A DNA stretch of 64,000 nt from Paraburkholderia oxyphila NBRC 105797 (lineage in GTDB: Bacteria > Pseudomonadota > Gammaproteobacteria > Burkholderiales > Burkholderiaceae): contig NZ_BAYD01000019.1 in NCBI RefSeq assembly GCF_000685075.1, positions 1-64,000 on the forward strand, read 5' to 3'. This document shows positions 61,212 to 64,000 of this stretch, piece after piece. Numbering within the stretch: position 1 is the stretch's first letter; the number at the start of each line of letters is the position of its first letter. The notes under the pieces are model-generated. The model was not told the origin of the DNA. It searched no databases and worked only from the letters and a program-made list of their open reading frames with translations. The position numbers and the translations under genes were made by a program.

Positions 61212-62018
61212 AGGATACCGCCTGTGGTGAAACGCGTCTATAGGCTCACTCTCACCATTGCCGGTGAAGCGAGTCTGCGGCGCGCACCTCACCGCGACGG
61301 GCTCCCGAAAACACTCACCTTGCCGGCAAGCGCCTGTCCGCCGGGCTCCCGACGCACTCGGGGTTTTGGCACCCACCGCTCATCCGGAGCCGCTCGGAAA
61401 GGTGTCGATCGGCTCCCGAACAAGCTCACCTCAAAAATTTCCTGGCTCAAACGCAACAGCAGGCCGATGCGCTCACGGCCTTGGCGTGCCGGCGCTAATG
61501 GGCCAGCGGGAAGCAGCCAACCCGCATGGCGCAGCACAAATAATGGGGCAAGCCAAATGGAGCGAACGGCTCCGCGACCATCTGCGGATAACACCTGGAA
61601 CGGATAGCGCACCCGCCTGGGTACGCAGCATCCGCGATCCGTAGCCTTCCTCAGGTGCGCCCGTTGCGCAGGCCTGGCGCACTGCAACGCCCCTCCGCTT
61701 GCGCCAACCCCCTTTGGCCAGCGTCGCGTGCCCGCTTCAGCGCGTCACGAGAGTCCGCAAGACGCCCACAAATTGTCCTTCCGGCTCGACTGCCCCCCGA
61801 AAAAGCTCACCTTCAACACGCCAAGAAGTTTGAGCGTGTAACGCTTGTGGCCAAAACAGCAAGCCGATACCCGCCATTACGCTCCCGAAAACGCTCACCT
61901 TTGGAGCCTGGAAGAACGGCGATGCCCGCCGGACCCGACCTGATGAGGGCAGCGCAGCCCTCCCGGAAACGCTCACCTTTGCCGCGGAAAGTCGGAAAAA
62001 GCCAATAGATTCCTATGG

Positions 62019-62027
62019 TTATCCACA
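62019..62027 (+). promoter_or_regulatory. DnaA box in the iteron field
   Basis: Exact consensus ttatccaca between iterons at 61959 and 62058. It suggests DnaA helps Rep to open the origin. Confidence 0.8.
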
Positions 62028-62708
62028 ATCCACGTCGGCCACGCGAGGAAACCGGCCATTCCCGAAAATCCTCACCTCAATACATCGTGCAGACTGAAAG
62101 CGCGCGTCACCACCCTGCACCAGTAGCTCCCGAAAAACCTCACCTTGGCGGATCAGCCGAAACACCGGGCAGCATCACGCGCCTTTGCAAATCAACCTTC
62201 CGGCGTCAGTGAACGCCAACTTGCTCCCGAAAAGGCTCACCTGAGTAGCCTTTTCGGCCCAAATCGGCCCCCGAATAAACTCACCTCACGCGGGCACGAC
62301 ACGCCAGGCACGGCCGATTTCGCGGCACTGCGACAAACTCCCGGAAAAGCTCACCTTAATACGCACGCGGAGTCGAAGCCTCCTCCGGCATTGTCATCTC
62401 CTCTCAGGATCAAGCACTCTTGCGCTCCTGTAAAAGCTCACCTCAAGGTCCGAAAAGCCGCGAATTCGGTCAAAATGCCCCTTCGTCTCCCGAAAAGCTT
62501 CACCTTGGCCAGGCGATTCTTCCCGATCTCCCTCACCGCAGCTTCCAGGCGACCCAAATTGACGCCGAAAACCCGCCCAATCACACACCCCGAATCCCCT
62601 CACCGTTGCAATTCATGTAACAACACCCACTGCCCCGATGTGTCGGGGGCAGAGTCCCCGTCCACTCCCGTATTGACTCACCCTTGCTGCAGAGTCAAGA
62701 ATCGGGGT

Positions 62709-62818
62709 CGTCCCGAACCCGCTCACGTCCTGTCCCGCAAGCACTCACCCCCTTCCCCGAAGCCCATCACCCGCCTGTCCCGCAGAGGCTCACCACCGTT
62801 CCCGTAAAGGTTCACCTC
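62709..62818. other. Phased iteron array, probable origin core (oriC2)
   Basis: Five degenerate iterons begin near 62709, 62731, 62753, 62776 and 62798, that is, every 22-23 bases or two helical turns. They point to the AT-rich stretch that follows at 62857-62910 (taacgtcttttaacagg, tttacttttattactctc), a likely unwinding element. Tight phased iterons plus AT-rich DNA are what an initiator-dependent origin needs. Confidence 0.7.
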
Positions 62819-63223
62819 TTCGGGCTGAAACCCACGCCAGGTAAGGGTTTGCTGTGGCGTTAACGTCTTTTAACAGGTATCAAGGGTGTTTACTTTTATT
62901 ACTCTCAAGCCCATCTACCCCGCGAGCCCTCCGGGATATCCACACCCCGCAGAGCCTCAAGATCCGTTTTTGCCAGTACAACCACTCGTGAAACAACGTC
63001 TATAAATGGTTCACTTCCAGAAAGCCAAGCGTTTACAATGGCTTATGGAACAAACTTCGTTTTGTTTCACGAAGCGCCGACTCAAGCGACAGCAAAATCG
63101 TCATTTGGAGTGCCTGCTTCGCCTGAATGACACGTCTCCGAAAGACTGCACGGATAGTTGTATGGATCAATACGTAATTTGTTATTATTCGATCCGTTAT
63201 CCCTCGCAGACGCAGAGACGACC
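62819..63223. other. AT-rich origin flank and promoter region of the KfrA-like gene
   Basis: About 400 bases with no gene. The AT-rich part is 62857-62910. CGTGAAAC (62987-62994) and its mirror GTTTCACG (63064-63071) lie 69 bases apart. The stretch attatt near 63182-63190 may be part of a promoter. KfrA proteins often repress themselves at such repeats. Confidence 0.5.
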
Positions 63224-64000
63224 ATGATTCGAGACGAAGACCGCCAGGCCCTCCGCGAAGAGCTGGAAACCTTGCGCAAAGACGGCGCGCGCCGGCAGGA
63301 CCTGTCCTTACATGCCTGCAAGCGTCTCTTTTTCGACTTCGGCATCCGTCCCTCAATGGCCACCGTCCGGGATTTGACCCAGACTGGCAGCGCCAGTGAC
63401 ATTCCCAAAGACATCGAGCTTTTCTGGCAACGCATTCGTGCGGCGTCGAAGGTGCGCGTCGGCAACGGCGCTATTCCGTCCGCGTTGGAAGAGCGCGCCG
63501 GCGAACTCCTTGGTGCTCTATATGAAGAGGCCCGAGCGCTGGCCCGGCAGACGCTCGAGGCCGAGCGTCAGGAAATCGAGTCTGGCCGCCACGATGCCGA
63601 ACAGGCATTGCGCGATGCAGAGGCCCGACGTCTTGCCGCCGATGAAATGCTCCAGCGCAGCGAGGCCCGCATAGAAGCGGCCTGGGCTCGCGTGCGCGAG
63701 CTCGAAAACCAGCTGGCGACCGCTTCCGCGCATGGCGCACTGCATCAGGACAGCCTGCAGGCAACGGCACGCCGCCTCGAGGCTGAAAACGAGTCGCTCC
63801 AGAAGCGTATCGAGACGGAGCAGACCACCAATGCCGGCCTGCGCGACCGCATCGACGGTTTGCACGAAGAAATGCGCAAAAGCACCGAGCACTACGCGCA
63901 ACAGATCAAGGATGCGCTCGCCGAGGCCGAACGCCGCGTGAAGCCCATGCTGGTCGAACTCGATTCGCTGCGCACGATGTCGTCCACGTGGCAGTCGGCC
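63224..64000 (+). CDS. KfrA-like DNA-binding coiled-coil protein, partial (runs off the end)
   Basis: An open frame of 259 codons from ATG 63224 with no stop before the window ends. Residues about 10-110 match the KfrA N-terminal DNA-binding domain (ACKRLFFDFGIRPSMATVRDL; FWQRIRAASKV). From residue about 85 on, the protein is one long heptad-rich coiled coil (ARRLAADEMLQRSEARIEAAW; RLEAENESLQKRIETEQ). KfrA of IncP plasmids is a repressor that helps partition. Its place beside Rep, ParAB and the iterons supports a role in segregation or organisation of this replicon. Confidence 0.85.
   Translation, partial: MIRDEDRQALREELETLRKDGARRQDLSLHACKRLFFDFGIRPSMATVRDLTQTGSASDIPKDIELFWQRIRAASKVRVGNGAIPSALEERAGELLGALYEEARALARQTLEAERQEIESGRHDAEQALRDAEARRLAADEMLQRSEARIEAAWARVRELENQLATASAHGALHQDSLQATARRLEAENESLQKRIETEQTTNAGLRDRIDGLHEEMRKSTEHYAQQIKDALAEAERRVKPMLVELDSLRTMSSTWQSA

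Larger units (their letters stand above)
61301..62818. repeat. Iteron field of the replication origin
   Basis: About 20 direct repeats of a 20-22-base unit, consensus gctcccgaaaagctcacctt, all in one orientation. Clear copies start at 61301, 61412, 61793, 61881, 61959, 62058, 62126, 62223, 62267, 62337, 62424 and 62485; weaker ones at 61345, 62587 and 62664; then a tight set from 62709. Spacing is irregular (44 to over 100 bases) except in that last set. They are binding sites for Rep. The sequence between copies is not conserved. Confidence 0.9.

Noticed and set aside
61301..62818. Regularly repeated sequence as a CRISPR array
   Set aside because: Repeat units are degenerate, spacers vary widely in length, and no cas gene is near. 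Rep and ParAB next door identify them as iterons.
1..64000. tRNA, rRNA and insertion-sequence genes
   Set aside because: I looked for tRNA-like cloverleaf ends, rRNA stretches and transposase motifs and saw none.

Overview
The window looks like part of the second chromosome of a Burkholderia-type betaproteobacterium (Burkholderia, Paraburkholderia, Caballeronia or a close relative). The DNA is GC-rich with GC-ending codons. It carries an almost complete hopanoid (hpn) gene set, and its last 6 kb hold parAB, several copies of the 14-base palindrome tttatgcgcataaa (the core of the parS described for chromosome 2 of B. cenocepacia), a Rep_3-type initiator and an iteron field. That is a plasmid-derived secondary-chromosome origin rather than a dnaA/oriC1 origin.

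Layout. 1-5.7 kb: the end of an outer-membrane protein gene, two tandem PuuB-like FAD oxidoreductases, a small exported protein, a MocR/PdxR-type regulator, a one-helix membrane protein and a GNAT acetyltransferase. 5.7-8.3 kb: a three-gene rubrerythrin / Fe-S (HdrD-like) / DUF3501 operon. 8.6-17.5 kb: mixed housekeeping (DUF3564, secreted nuclease, SYLF lipoprotein, NlpD-like LytM lipoprotein, dienelactone hydrolase fusion, HAD phosphatase, Crp/Fnr regulator, Mpo1-like membrane protein, RarD). 17.9-19.3 kb: egtD and acylphosphatase.

19.6-49.3 kb: hopanoid genes in five blocks: hpnA; hpnC-hpnB; ispH-hpnH; hpnM with hpnN-mlaA; and hpnD-hpnE-shc-hpnG. Together they cover isoprenoid supply (IspH), squalene formation (HpnD, HpnC, HpnE), cyclisation (Shc), side-chain addition and trimming (HpnH, HpnG), and movement of the lipid to the outer membrane (HpnN, HpnM, MlaA). 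Between the blocks lie a GT41 O-GlcNAc-transferase-like protein, a secreted beta-propeller protein, an AT-richer islet (DUF1493 protein plus a partner gene with an in-frame stop), ybdD-cstA next to a two-component system, a vapBC toxin-antitoxin pair with a lone Phd antitoxin, and a thioesterase.

49.6-57.1 kb: a receiver / CheC phosphatase / diguanylate cyclase operon, a large hybrid kinase, a stress-type hypothetical, an FMN reductase and an ArsC-family protein. A tight cluster of DnaA boxes sits between the last two. 57.4-64 kb: parS sites, parA, parB, rep, about 20 iteron copies with a DnaA box and an AT-rich stretch, then the start of a KfrA-like gene that runs off the window.

No tRNA, rRNA, CRISPR array or intact insertion sequence was seen. 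The most interesting points are the architecture of the secondary origin, the parS overlapping the ribosome-binding site of parB, the nonsense codon in the DUF1493 partner gene, the CheC motifs in the c-di-GMP operon, and the repeated TACGTA sites upstream of cstA.
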